DNA from: Bacteroidota bacterium
GTDB lineage: Bacteria > Bacteroidota > Bacteroidia > Chitinophagales > Chitinophagaceae
DNA: 57,054 nt
Direction: 5' to 3'
Assembly: GCA_023386045.1 (NCBI GenBank)
Contig: JAEWKK010000025.1
Span: forward strand, 1 to 57,054
Shown here: positions 26,999-35,991 of the stretch, in pieces
Layout: each line of letters opens with the position of its first letter
Position numbering within the stretch: position 1 is the stretch's first letter
Position numbers and translations under genes: made by a program
Notes under the pieces: model-generated
Told to the model about the DNA's origin: nothing
The model's input: the letters and a program-made list of their open reading frames with translations, nothing else
The model's database searches: none

Positions 26999-27484
26999 CT
27001 ATTTGACTTTTTTCAGTTTGATGGTTTCTCCCCTGTCATCGTGACGAATGACCAGCAGATCATTTTCAAAACTGATCACGCCTGTTTCTTTCTTCTCTGC
27101 TTCGCCTTCCTTGGTTATGGTAGTAAGCAGGCCTTTGGTGAGATCAGCAGTATAGCTGGCAGTATCAGAAATGATCTTACCATTTTTATCTGCACTCTGG
27201 TAAATGGCTTTACCATCGTTCAAAAATGTAATGCTCATGGAATTGAATGTTGGAACCAGCATATTATAAGTCAGTTCTATCATGGAAGAATCGGGCTCGG
27301 ATCCCATTTCCTTTTTTAATGCCTCGCCCAGAGCTTTTTTAGAAGCTGAAGGATTTTCAAGGTCTATGGAAAGTCCGTCCCCGCTAAAAGAGGAGATCTT
27401 CCATTCGCCCACAATAGTTTTATTTTGAGCCTGTGCAGAAAAAACGACAGCAAGAGAAAGAAAAAGAACAAATAACTGTTTCAT
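26999..27484 (-). CDS. Exported lipocalin-like hypothetical protein
   Basis: Protein of 161 aa with a clear signal peptide cleaved near VFSAQAQ. The mature part begins KTIVGEWKISSF, the usual opening of Bacteroidota lipocalin-like (DUF4488-type) beta-barrel proteins. It continues with alternating beta strands (FLNDGKAIYQS, VISFENDLLVIRHDD). Ligand unknown. It is a single gene with its own terminator, divergent from the vor operon. Confidence 0.75.
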   Translation of the reverse strand: MKQLFVLFLSLAVVFSAQAQNKTIVGEWKISSFSGDGLSIDLENPSASKKALGEALKKEMGSEPDSSMIELTYNMLVPTFNSMSITFLNDGKAIYQSADKNGKIISDTASYTADLTKGLLTTITKEGEAEKKETGVISFENDLLVIRHDDRGETIKLKKVK

Positions 27485-27688
27485 GTTTTTGATTTAGCGG
27501 GGAAAACTAAGAAAAAGCCTGCAGTTGAAATCATAATATTCTCAACTATCCCTGATAGGTCTTTTTGATGCCGGATTACATCATTATTGGGATGAAGAAA
27601 ACGTAATTGCCAAATGGTGACTGTTTCCTGCAGAAGTCAGTCCTGAAGCTGCATTCTGAAAATGATTCTCAGAGTCCGGCAATTAAAA

Positions 27689-27754
27689 CTGACAACAATC
27701 ATGCGACCACATGACCTGCCTTCTGCCCTTTAGATAGATCAAACTTTAATTTGG
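27689..27754 (+). promoter_or_regulatory. Crp/Fnr-type promoter of the vor operon
   Basis: The palindrome cTGAC-aaca-ATCAt (27689-27702) has 7 of 8 core bases of TGATnnnnATCA. Its centre (27695.5) is 51.5 bases upstream of the first base of TAATTTGG (27747-27754), which matches 5 of 6 fixed bases of TAnnTTTG. The start codon is 30 bases beyond the -7 box. The same spacing recurs at six other promoters of the window. Apart from this, the 299-base gap 27485-27783 shows nothing recognisable. Confidence 0.65.
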
Positions 27755-27783
27755 AAGCAGCTTCACCTCTAAATTCCATTACC

Positions 27784-28110
27784 ATGGAACAAACAACTGC
27801 TGCTATTGTAAAAGAAAGAAAAGTCAGGGGAAGAGTAGAGATAGAGGTTCATAGATGCAAGGCCTGTGAACTCTGCACCGTAGAATGCAAAGAACAGGCG
27901 CTCTCCCTGGGCGATTCCATTAATATCAAAGGTTATCGTTACATTATTGCTGATAATGAGCGGTGCACAGGTTGTGTCAACTGCGCTCTCGTCTGTCCCG
28001 ATGCAGTGATCACGGTTTATCGTACACCTGTGAAAAAGAAAAAGGTGGATGTTACCCCTGCGGATATAAAGGAGCAACTGCAACAAAATATTTTAGGCGC
28101 TTCCCTATAA
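27784..28110 (+). CDS. Ferredoxin-type subunit (delta) of a 2-oxoacid:ferredoxin oxidoreductase
   Basis: Protein of 108 aa with two [4Fe-4S] motifs: C25, C28, C31, C35 and C61, C64, C67, C71 followed by Pro. The first motif lacks the usual Pro after the last Cys (VECKEQ). It sits 9 bases before the alpha subunit, and in four-subunit POR/VOR enzymes such a protein is the delta subunit. A TTG at 27751 is in frame, but the ATG at 27784 fits the family start and the promoter position. Confidence 0.9.
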   Translation: MEQTTAAIVKERKVRGRVEIEVHRCKACELCTVECKEQALSLGDSINIKGYRYIIADNERCTGCVNCALVCPDAVITVYRTPVKKKKVDVTPADIKEQLQQNILGASL

Positions 28111-28119
28111 ATCATTCTT

Positions 28120-29190
28120 ATGACGGAAACAAAACTCATGAAGGGCAATGAAGCCCTTGCCGAAGCGGCCATACAGGCTGGCTGCGATGCTTATTTTGGT
28201 TATCCCATCACTCCGCAATCGGAAGTGCTGGAATACCTGGCCCGTGAAATGCCAAAGCGTGGACGGGTTGTATTACAGGCCGAAAGCGAAGTGTCCAGCA
28301 TCAACATGGTGTATGGAGCTGCAGGTGCAGGTTGTAGGGCAATGACATCATCTTCATCACCAGGCATTAGCCTGATGCAGGAAGGAATTTCTTACCTGGC
28401 TGGAGCTGAACTGCCCTGCCTTATTGTAAATGTGAACAGGGCAGGTCCGGGACTGGGTACTATTCAACCTGGACAGGGTGATTATTTTCAGTCGGTGAAA
28501 GGTGGCGGTCATGGAGATTACAGGATGATTGTACTGGCCCCTGCATCCGTACAGGAAATGGCCGATCATGTATTTCTTGGATTTGACCTCGCAGATAAAT
28601 ATCGCAACCCTGTTTTGATGTTGAGTGATGGCGCCATAGGACAGATGATGGAAAAAGTTGAGTTCAGGGAATATCAAAGGCCCTCAATCGATAAATCTTC
28701 CTGGGCCACCACAGGCAAACCACCTACGAGAAAAAGAAATTACATCACCTCCTTATTTATCCAGCCAGAGAAGATGGAAGAGCACAACCTGAAGCTGGAA
28801 GAAAAATACAGGAGGATGAGGGAGGATGAAGTACGTTTTGAAGAAAGAAATACAGAAGATGCGGAATATCTTTTCGTGGCATACGGACTCAGTGCAAGAA
28901 TTTGCAGCAAGGCTATGGATATCTGCAGGAGTAAAGGAATCAGGGCAGGCCTTTTGAGACCCATCACTCTTTTCCCTTTTCCATCGCGGCGCATCAGCGA
29001 ATTGACTGAAAATGTAAAATTTCTTTTAACGGTAGAACTTAATAGCGGCCAGATGGTAGAAGATGTTCGCCTTGCTGTAAATGGTAAAAAGCCGGTTGAG
29101 TTTTTTGGAAGACTGGGAGGAATGCTTCCCACACCCGAGCAGATCGTACAACATTTAGAATCTTTAATACAATCAAACCATGGCAACTGA
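28120..29190 (+). CDS. vorB: 2-oxoacid:ferredoxin oxidoreductase alpha subunit, VorB type
   Basis: Subunit of 356 aa resembling 3-methyl-2-oxobutanoate (2-ketoisovalerate) dehydrogenase subunit VorB. Such enzymes convert branched-chain 2-oxoacids to acyl-CoA and reduce ferredoxin. The motif FGYPITPQSEVLEY, the TSSSSPGISLMQEG loop and NRAGPGLGTIQPGQGDY are typical. The C-terminal domain ends in FGRLGGMLPTPEQIV. It overlaps the next gene by 11 bases. Substrate is taken from family resemblance; 2-oxoglutarate or other oxoacids cannot be excluded. Confidence 0.88.
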   Translation: MTETKLMKGNEALAEAAIQAGCDAYFGYPITPQSEVLEYLAREMPKRGRVVLQAESEVSSINMVYGAAGAGCRAMTSSSSPGISLMQEGISYLAGAELPCLIVNVNRAGPGLGTIQPGQGDYFQSVKGGGHGDYRMIVLAPASVQEMADHVFLGFDLADKYRNPVLMLSDGAIGQMMEKVEFREYQRPSIDKSSWATTGKPPTRKRNYITSLFIQPEKMEEHNLKLEEKYRRMREDEVRFEERNTEDAEYLFVAYGLSARICSKAMDICRSKGIRAGLLRPITLFPFPSRRISELTENVKFLLTVELNSGQMVEDVRLAVNGKKPVEFFGRLGGMLPTPEQIVQHLESLIQSNHGN

Positions 29191-29974
29191 AACTGAAATC
29201 ATTGAAACAGTGCCTCTACTGACTGAAGATTCCTACGAACTGGTTTATAAAAAACCAGGCACCATGGTAGATGTAGCCATGCATTATTGTCCGGGATGCT
29301 ATCACAGCCTGGTTCATAAACTGATCATGGAAGTAGTGGAAGAAATGGGGATACAGGAACAAACTATTGGTGTAGCACCGGTGGGATGTTCTGTTTTTGC
29401 TTATGAATACATGGATATTGATATGCAGGAAGCTGCACATGGCAGGGCCTGTGCAGTTGCAACTGGCATCAAAAGACTGATGCCCGATAAATATGTTTTT
29501 ACCTACCAGGGTGATGGCGATCTGGCGGCCATTGGTATTGCCGAGACCCTGCATGCCATCAACCGTGGTGAGAATATCCTGATCGTGTTTATCAATAATG
29601 CTGTTTATGGAATGACCAGCGGACAGATGGCGCCAACTACTTTACCTGGCATGGTAAGCACTACAACACCAGAAGGCCGGGATACAGGTTTTTATGGTCA
29701 TCCTATTAAGGTTTCAGAATTAATGGCACAGCTTCCCGGGGCTTTTTATGTAACCAGGCAGGCAGTAAATAATTCTAATGGTGTCAGAAGAACGAAAAAA
29801 GCATTGCAACAAGCTTTTAAGTACCAGCAATTGAAGAAAGGTACCTGCCTTGTTGAAGTGATCGGCAATTGTCCCAGCAACTGGAAAATGACACCGGTTG
29901 AATGTGCTGCATTTATCAGTGATAAAATGATGGAAACATTCCCGGTGGGAGACATCAAGGTTCCAAAGTTTTAA
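29180..29974 (+). CDS. vorA: 2-oxoacid:ferredoxin oxidoreductase beta subunit (thiamine diphosphate)
   Basis: Subunit of 264 aa binding thiamine diphosphate. Cluster cysteines are at HYCPGCYH and in APVGCSVF. The cofactor motif is GDGDLAAIGIAETLHA, followed by NNAVYGMTSGQMAPTTLPG, and a last conserved Cys lies in VIGNCPSNW. The start lies inside the end of vorB, so translation is coupled. The gene naming follows VOR usage; the family is certain, the substrate is not. Confidence 0.9.
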   Translation: MATETEIIETVPLLTEDSYELVYKKPGTMVDVAMHYCPGCYHSLVHKLIMEVVEEMGIQEQTIGVAPVGCSVFAYEYMDIDMQEAAHGRACAVATGIKRLMPDKYVFTYQGDGDLAAIGIAETLHAINRGENILIVFINNAVYGMTSGQMAPTTLPGMVSTTTPEGRDTGFYGHPIKVSELMAQLPGAFYVTRQAVNNSNGVRRTKKALQQAFKYQQLKKGTCLVEVIGNCPSNWKMTPVECAAFISDKMMETFPVGDIKVPKF

Positions 29975-30023
29975 TGCATTAATAATCTGAACCAGATTCA
30001 ATTATTCAATTAAAAAGCTTTTT

Positions 30024-30593
30024 ATGTTAGAAGAAGTAATTGTTGCAGGTTTTGGAGGACAAGGCGTTCTTTCAATGGGAATGACCCTGGCTTATGCAGG
30101 CATGGTGGAAGAAAAGGAAATTTCATGGATGCCTTCCTATGGTCCTGAAATGCGTGGAGGTACAGCCAATTGCATCACCATAATTTCAGACAATAAGATC
30201 AGCTCGCCTATCTTATCTCAATTTGATACTGCAATTGTTTTAAACCAGCCCTCCATGGATAAGTTTGCCAGCATGGTAAAACCCAGAGGACTTCTTCTTT
30301 ATGAATCCGGGGCCATACTTCAACCCAGCACCCGCTCAGACATTGACATAATTGGAATACCCGCTCTTGCAGAAGCGCAAAAAATGAAGAATCCCAGGAT
30401 CATGAACATGATCATGCTCGGTGCCTATCTTCACCTGAAACAGGTGGTAAGCCTGGAATCCATACTTGAGGCGCTGAAAAAAGTATTACCCGATAAATAC
30501 CACCACTTATTACCTCTAAATGAAGAAGCATTGATGAAAGGCGAGGAAATGGTGAATTATGAACTTAGGGAAGGGGTGATGCTGGTTTGTTAA
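30024..30593 (+). CDS. vorC: 2-oxoacid:ferredoxin oxidoreductase gamma subunit
   Basis: Subunit of 189 aa with the gamma-domain signature AGFGGQGVLSMGMTLAYA and the block MPSYGPEMRGGTANC. Length is normal for a free-standing gamma subunit. It completes the delta-alpha-beta-gamma operon. It begins 49 bases after vorA, the largest gap in the operon. Confidence 0.92.
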   Translation: MLEEVIVAGFGGQGVLSMGMTLAYAGMVEEKEISWMPSYGPEMRGGTANCITIISDNKISSPILSQFDTAIVLNQPSMDKFASMVKPRGLLLYESGAILQPSTRSDIDIIGIPALAEAQKMKNPRIMNMIMLGAYLHLKQVVSLESILEALKKVLPDKYHHLLPLNEEALMKGEEMVNYELREGVMLVC

Positions 30594-30697
30594 CCGGGAA
30601 TTTTCAGAAAATATATTTATGCACTACTCCAACATTCTTCCACATCATCTGATGAGTGTGGCCGATAATTTGATGGTTATAGGTTAAACTCATTTAT

Positions 30698-30895
30698 ATG
30701 AACAAGGAAAACAAAGACAGGGAAAAAGGCAAAAAAGAACCACTTGCCAGTCCCGATCCGGAAACACTCCACACCACAGATCCCCAGGAACATATGAGAG
30801 GTCCTGTTTCTTCCACCATGCATGGAACAGGGCATGCTTTTGAATCCAACGAATCTAAAGAAGAGGCCACCAGGAAGAAAGACAGAAATACCTGA
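30698..30895 (+). CDS. Small hydrophilic hypothetical protein
   Basis: Protein of 65 aa, highly charged and probably disordered (Lys/Glu-rich at both ends, with TMHGTGHAFESNES in the middle). No membrane segment, cysteine or known motif. The call rests on an ATG-led frame, Bacteroidota-like codon use and the absence of competing frames. It could belong with the vor operon 104 bases upstream. Confidence 0.5.
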   Translation: MNKENKDREKGKKEPLASPDPETLHTTDPQEHMRGPVSSTMHGTGHAFESNESKEEATRKKDRNT

Positions 30896-30939
30896 TCATC
30901 TTTAGATAAGGAATAAAGTGGAGCTTAATTTAAAAAATA

Positions 30940-31014
30940 GACCCCTGTAGAAACAGGGGTCGCAACCAAAACTAACTGCTTATGAGAAAATTGTTACTGC
31001 TTGTGAGAATGTAA
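30940..31014 (+). other. Hairpin followed by a 10-codon leader-like open frame
   Basis: A perfect 9-base stem, GACCCCTGT-agaa-ACAGGGGTC (30940-30961), is followed 20 bases on by a short frame, MRKLLLLVRM, at 30982-31014. No T-run follows the hairpin on the plus strand; on the minus strand it would be T-tailed. The frame opens like a Bacteroidota signal peptide but stops at once. It could be a terminator plus a decayed gene start, or a leader. The rest of the 329-base gap 30896-31224 holds the regulatory site listed next. Confidence 0.4.
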
Positions 31015-31083
31015 AATTACAGCCCGTGTTGATAAAAGCATGTTAGTGCATTGTTAGTCAATTGTAAAAAACAGCATTTTGAA

Positions 31084-31149
31084 TTGATCAACATCAATCA
31101 TATGGACTGATTTTCCTGTTGAGTTCAGTAAAAACTTCCAGTTCATTTG
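31084..31149 (+). promoter_or_regulatory. Perfect FNR/CRP-type palindrome with -7 box
   Basis: TTGAT-caac-ATCAA (31084-31097) matches all ten consensus bases. Its centre (31090.5) is 51.5 bases before TTCATTTG (31142-31149), which matches 5 of 6 fixed bases of TAnnTTTG. The lipoprotein ATG lies 76 bases beyond the -7 box. A second possible -33/-7 pair, CTTG (31178-31181) and TACCTTTA (31202-31209) with 20-base spacing, lies nearer the gene and could be a constitutive promoter. Confidence 0.65.
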
Positions 31150-31224
31150 ATTCAAACTACAATTGATACAGATCTGCCTTGATGCCTGATTTCATGTAAC
31201 ATACCTTTAAAGAAATTCAGTTTC

Positions 31225-32040
31225 ATGAAATTTATCTACCTGATGTTCCTGCTTTTTTTTGCGATTGGATGCAAAAAAGATAAGAACCCCATTCCACCTC
31301 CGGTAACTGTTGCGCCGGTATTGGTGAAAGATATCGTTCACCAGAATCTTCCATCTCCTTATTACCATTTTCAATACGATAGTGCCGGCAGGGTTAAAAG
31401 AGCCGAATTTTCTTCCGGTCTCGCCATGTATGATATTAGCTGGGAACAAAACCGCCTCATTGAAATGAAAAATACGGTGATGGTAAACAAAGACCGCCTT
31501 AGCTATGAATATGATGCTTCAGGCAGGCCAGTAGTGGTGCGAATTGCTGACGAAGCTGGAAATGTTTACAGGCGTGCTTTTTTAAGCTATGATGCTGCCA
31601 GTAGATTGAAAGAAATGGAATGGGAAGTGCGGATCACTGGAATTGGATTTGCAAAAGAACAGGCTTACAGTTTTACATATCACCCGGATGGTAACCTGGC
31701 TAATCTTCGGGATGAAAGAATATTCATTGATGGAGTACAGAACGCTGCAGTTTATACTGACCAGTTTGAACTTTACGATACAAAACCCAATGCTGATGGT
31801 TTTTCATTGATACACACTACAGACCGGCACCTTGTTTTATTGCCAGGCGTTATACTGCAAAAAAACAATGCCGGTAAGATCATACGCAGTGGTGATGGAA
31901 CAAACTATCGCATTAACTACACAATGGTTTATAACAATAAAAATTTACCGGTGCAAAAAAATGGTGAGATGGAGATTACCAGTGGGCCAGCTGCAGGTAC
32001 GAAGCTGACCCTGGGTACCCAAATCTCTTTCTATGATTAA
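31225..32040 (+). CDS. Lipoprotein with YD-type repeats
   Basis: Protein of 271 aa with a lipoprotein signal peptide. The lipobox is AIGC (Cys at residue 16), followed by KKDK. The mature part contains short YD-like repeats (YDSAGRV, YDASGRP, YDAASRL, YHPDGNL) spaced about 40 residues apart, as in Rhs/YD beta-strand proteins and many Bacteroidota surface lipoproteins. No catalytic motif. It is likely anchored in the outer membrane. It sits alone between the regulatory site and the histidine kinase gene. Confidence 0.8.
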   Translation: MKFIYLMFLLFFAIGCKKDKNPIPPPVTVAPVLVKDIVHQNLPSPYYHFQYDSAGRVKRAEFSSGLAMYDISWEQNRLIEMKNTVMVNKDRLSYEYDASGRPVVVRIADEAGNVYRRAFLSYDAASRLKEMEWEVRITGIGFAKEQAYSFTYHPDGNLANLRDERIFIDGVQNAAVYTDQFELYDTKPNADGFSLIHTTDRHLVLLPGVILQKNNAGKIIRSGDGTNYRINYTMVYNNKNLPVQKNGEMEITSGPAAGTKLTLGTQISFYD

Positions 32041-32140
32041 TTAGTGTAAGAATCTAACCAATTGATTTATTCTTTTACGTGAGATGATTTTTGCATGGAG
32101 GTTTCATTTCGAAGTTTCTGATTAACTTGTGATACCTACC

Positions 32141-34522
32141 ATGCATGATTACCTGAAGCGATTGTCACTCCCAACGAAACTGCTTCTTATAGCAGCCATA
32201 CCCATGATCTTCATTGGGTTCCTGACTGCCAGGTTGTATGCAGAAAAGTCAAAAAATATTGACTTCATTAAAACTTATCTTGATCGGATTCACCAGTCGG
32301 CTTCTGTAACCAGGCTGATCGATGAACTTCAGAAAGAAAGATTTTACAGTTTTGAATTTGCTCTGGACCAGTCGGATGCTGATAGCATGAAGATTCAAAG
32401 AATCATGACAGACTCAGCTATTCGTCTATTGGAAAAGGATCATGATTTTACGCTCAAAGGTTTTTTAAGTTATACTTTCCTTCAATCCATTGATTCTATC
32501 CGGAAAAAAATAGATCAGAAAAACTTGCCGGTAGGCAGTGTGATCCAGTTTTTTTCCAGCTCCATCTTCAGATTGAATACGCTGAACAGGCCACCTTCGG
32601 TCATTTATCAACCATTGAAAGCAGTATATAGCGAAATACATTTACAGCGGCTGCTTTCAGAGATGATCACCTACCAGGGCATTATCAACGCCAATGTATA
32701 TACAGTTTTGTTTACCAAAAAATATGGAGCGGAAACCTTGTTGGGAAGTTTGGGCGCTTACGATGTATATAAAAGTTACGAACGCGAACTGGAAATCAAA
32801 TCTCCTGAACTTGTACTGCCCTACATGGACAGCCTTAAGAAGAACGCTGCTCTTCAGCAAGTAGATGCCTACCTCGGAAAGCTTTTTAAAACCTTCCGGT
32901 TTGACAGTACTTATCATTTCCACCAGTGGAAAGAACTTTCATGGAGATCACTAAATGAGTTGCGCAGCCTTCAAATGAATTTGCTGAATGGTGTTGAAAA
33001 AAAGATCAATGAATACTATTCCAAAGAAAAAAATGCAAAAACAAGAACACTGATCTACCTGATCATTGTTTCTGTCCTGTTGACTTTCATGATCATATTT
33101 ATTCTTTCCAGCATCAACAAAAGTTTAAAGGAATTAAAACTGGCTGCTGTAAGAATGGCTAATGGTGAAACAGACCTTCCATTACAACCTACATCGGATG
33201 ATGCTATTGGAAGTCTGGCTACTTCTATCAAGAAAGTAGACGAAAAAAATAAAGAGTTGGCAGAAGCCGCGCAACAAATAGGAACAGGTAATTTTTCTGT
33301 TGAAGTGGAACCTCGGGGTCCCGGTGATAAACTGGGTAATGCGCTGGTGCAAATGAAACAAAACCTGCTTGCATCCAGGACAGAGTTGGAAAGAAGCCGT
33401 GAAGAATTTCGTAAGCTGGCTGATTTTGTGCCGCAGATAGTTTGGACGGCAAAGCCGGATGGCACAGTTGATTATTATAATAAAAAATGGTACGAAATAA
33501 CAGGTGGCTCAAATAGTGTGGGGGAGCAAAGCTGGGTGGGCATCCTTCATCCTGATGATGTGGGTCCAACACTTACAGCCTGGTACAGGTCAGTAGAAAA
33601 GGGGATTCCCTATGAAGCTGAATACCGTTTTCGTGATGTGCGCAACAATAGTTATCGCTGGTTCCTGGGAAGAGCCCTTCCTGTAAGGGATGAAAACGGG
33701 ACCATCATCAAATGGTTTGGAACAGGAACTGATATCCACGACCAGAAAATTCAAAAGGAAAAACTGGAAGAACTGGTGGCGGAACGCACGCTGGACCTGA
33801 AACGTTCTAACGAAGACCTCCAGCAATTTGCACATGTAGCCAGCCATGACCTGAAAGAACCGGTGCGCAAGATCAGGACATTCAGCCAGCGACTGGCCGA
33901 AGAATATGGAGCAATGGTGCCTGAGAAGGGGAAAACATTTATTGACAAGATCCAGGCGTCCTCCGAAAGGATGGCACATATGATCGATAGCATTCTGAGT
34001 TACTCCGTGGTCACTGCAACAGAGATGGAGGAAGAAGCAATTGATCTCAATCTTTTACTGGAAGGAATCACCAGTGACCTCGAACTGCTCATCCTCCAGA
34101 AGGACGCACACATTAGCATCGAGAAACTGCCCCGTATTAAAGGTATTCCCACACTGGTTTACCAGTTGTTTTACAACCTGGTCAATAACGCACTCAAATT
34201 TTCAAAAGCTGGAATTTCTGCAGAGATAAGGGTTTCAGGGAGAAAACTGCCTGCTGAGGAAATTTCATCTTTTGATCTGCGTAAATCAGGTAGTTATGTG
34301 GAAATCATTGTCAAAGACAATGGCATTGGATTCAGCCAGGAATATGCAGATAAGGTGTTTAATGTTTTTACCAGGTTGAATTCAAGAGATAAATATGAAG
34401 GAACAGGATTAGGGCTGGCTTTGTGCCGCAAGATCGTTCATCGTCATGGTGGTGTGATCCATGCAAAATCAGCAGAAGGAGAGGGAGCTGAATTCCATAT
34501 TATTTTACCAGCCGGAGTTTAA
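32141..34522 (+). CDS. Membrane sensor histidine kinase, NIT-HAMP-PAS-HisKA-HATPase
   Basis: Sensor kinase of 793 aa. TM1 is near residues 12-30. It is followed by a periplasmic NIT-like (nitrate/nitrite sensing) domain, recognised by LIDELQKERFYSFEFAL. TM2 is near 305-325. A HAMP linker, a PAS/PAC domain (about 430-550, PQIVWTAKPDGTVDYYN) and a coiled coil come next. The phospho-acceptor His lies in VASHDLKEPVRK, followed by an HATPase domain with NALKFSK, DNGIGF and GTGLGLALC. An in-frame GTG at 32129 is the furthest start; the ATG at 32141 is preferred. No response regulator is adjacent, so its target is unknown. Nitrate sensing is a domain-based suggestion. Confidence 0.88.
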   Translation: MHDYLKRLSLPTKLLLIAAIPMIFIGFLTARLYAEKSKNIDFIKTYLDRIHQSASVTRLIDELQKERFYSFEFALDQSDADSMKIQRIMTDSAIRLLEKDHDFTLKGFLSYTFLQSIDSIRKKIDQKNLPVGSVIQFFSSSIFRLNTLNRPPSVIYQPLKAVYSEIHLQRLLSEMITYQGIINANVYTVLFTKKYGAETLLGSLGAYDVYKSYERELEIKSPELVLPYMDSLKKNAALQQVDAYLGKLFKTFRFDSTYHFHQWKELSWRSLNELRSLQMNLLNGVEKKINEYYSKEKNAKTRTLIYLIIVSVLLTFMIIFILSSINKSLKELKLAAVRMANGETDLPLQPTSDDAIGSLATSIKKVDEKNKELAEAAQQIGTGNFSVEVEPRGPGDKLGNALVQMKQNLLASRTELERSREEFRKLADFVPQIVWTAKPDGTVDYYNKKWYEITGGSNSVGEQSWVGILHPDDVGPTLTAWYRSVEKGIPYEAEYRFRDVRNNSYRWFLGRALPVRDENGTIIKWFGTGTDIHDQKIQKEKLEELVAERTLDLKRSNEDLQQFAHVASHDLKEPVRKIRTFSQRLAEEYGAMVPEKGKTFIDKIQASSERMAHMIDSILSYSVVTATEMEEEAIDLNLLLEGITSDLELLILQKDAHISIEKLPRIKGIPTLVYQLFYNLVNNALKFSKAGISAEIRVSGRKLPAEEISSFDLRKSGSYVEIIVKDNGIGFSQEYADKVFNVFTRLNSRDKYEGTGLGLALCRKIVHRHGGVIHAKSAEGEGAEFHIILPAGV

Positions 34523-34746
34523 TTTCTTACCCAAACAGACTGAATTTTCTGATCAAAATAGTTTTAGTATGAAGGATTCAGCAATCGGCATGTTTTTTTA
34601 TACTTTGATCTGAGCAGTTGCATCAGAACAAATGATTCCTTTCTTTTTTGCCGGCATTTGTCTGGATTGGACCAGGGACTTTAAGAATTTATGATGAGTC
34701 ACTGGCAAAAGGAATTAAGAGAAGATAAAGAAAGCGCATTCGATTT

Positions 34747-35991
34747 ATGGATACTTACATTCTGGCCATTACCATTATTGGCATTGCTTCATTGGGCATG
34801 GCCTGGTTCCCTTCGATTACCCGTAGGACCCAGATTTCCTATGCAGTGATCTATGTTCTTTTTGGAATGGCGCTTTACAGCATTTTTTTCAATCAGTTAC
34901 CCATATCGGATCCGCTGGTACATCCAAAGATCACCATACATCTTACCGAACTTGTAGTAATCATCTCCCTGATGGGAACAGGTTTAAAAATCGACCAGCC
35001 TTTTTCTTTCCGCACCTGGGCAATTCCCTTCCGTTTGATCAGCATCACAATGATCCTGAGTATTGCTGCCGTAGCATTCCTGGCGGTATGGTTACTGGAT
35101 TTTAATATTCCTACTGCAATTTTATTGGGAGCTGTACTTGCACCAACAGATCCTGTACTCGCCTCCGATGTGCAGGTGGACCCTCCAATGGAAGGAAGAA
35201 AAGAGAATGTTCGATTTTCACTTACGGCGGAAGCAGGTATGAACGATGGCATGGCCTTTCCCTTCACCTGGCTGGCGCTTGTACTCGCTGTAAATGGTTT
35301 TACATCATGGCCTGAAATCGGGATCTGGTTGGTGAGAGATGTGGTCTATAAAATACTTGCTGGTGTATTTTGTGGTATTGCATTGGGAAGATTGCTGGCG
35401 CTGCTTGTTTTTTATCTGCCAGAAAAAAAGAACTTCCAGGTGATCAAGGATGGTTTTGTTGCAGTAGCAGCCACCCTCATGGTTTATGGAGTTACTGAAA
35501 TGGTTTATGGATATGGCTTCATTGCAGTTTTTGTAACAGCTATTACTTTGCGGAACTATGAGCTTGACCATAAGTACCATAAAAAACTGCATGATTTTAC
35601 CGATCAGATTGAACGCATCATGCTGAGTATCGTTTTGATTGTTTTTGGTGGTGCACTTGTACATGGCATACTCATGCCGCTGAACTGGTCTATGGTATTG
35701 GTAGGTGTTTTATTCCTGATTGTTATAAGACCACTGACTGCATGGATAACAATGATAGGAACTAAACTAAAATTGAAAGAAAAATGGGTGATCTCCTTTT
35801 TCGGCATTCGTGGAATCGGTTCTTTCTTTTACCTGGCCTTTGCCCTTGACCATACGCATTTTGAAAAGCATCGTGAATTATGGGCTATTGTCTCCTTTAT
35901 TGTTTTATTATCACTGATGATACATGGAATTACAGCACCAAAGACCATACAGAAACTGGAAAAGGAAGCTGCCAAAGAAGAACAACATTAA
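34747..35991 (+). CDS. Cation:proton antiporter, CPA1 / NhaP type
   Basis: Integral membrane protein of 414 aa with about 12 helices. Ion-site motifs of the CPA1 family are present: APTDPVLASDV (TDP of the discontinuous helix), EAGMNDGMA (the ND pair of electroneutral Na+/H+ exchangers) and FFGIRGIGS near residue 350. Predicted to exchange Na+ or K+ for H+ at the inner membrane. The gene is followed by a 9-base tandem repeat. The 224-base gap upstream shows no clear promoter; ATACTTTG at 34600 is a loose candidate. Confidence 0.9.
   Translation: MDTYILAITIIGIASLGMAWFPSITRRTQISYAVIYVLFGMALYSIFFNQLPISDPLVHPKITIHLTELVVIISLMGTGLKIDQPFSFRTWAIPFRLISITMILSIAAVAFLAVWLLDFNIPTAILLGAVLAPTDPVLASDVQVDPPMEGRKENVRFSLTAEAGMNDGMAFPFTWLALVLAVNGFTSWPEIGIWLVRDVVYKILAGVFCGIALGRLLALLVFYLPEKKNFQVIKDGFVAVAATLMVYGVTEMVYGYGFIAVFVTAITLRNYELDHKYHKKLHDFTDQIERIMLSIVLIVFGGALVHGILMPLNWSMVLVGVLFLIVIRPLTAWITMIGTKLKLKEKWVISFFGIRGIGSFFYLAFALDHTHFEKHRELWAIVSFIVLLSLMIHGITAPKTIQKLEKEAAKEEQH

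Noticed and set aside
34550..34561. TGATcaaaATAG before the antiporter gene.
   Set aside because: The second half-site matches only two of four bases and no -7 box lies at the common spacing.
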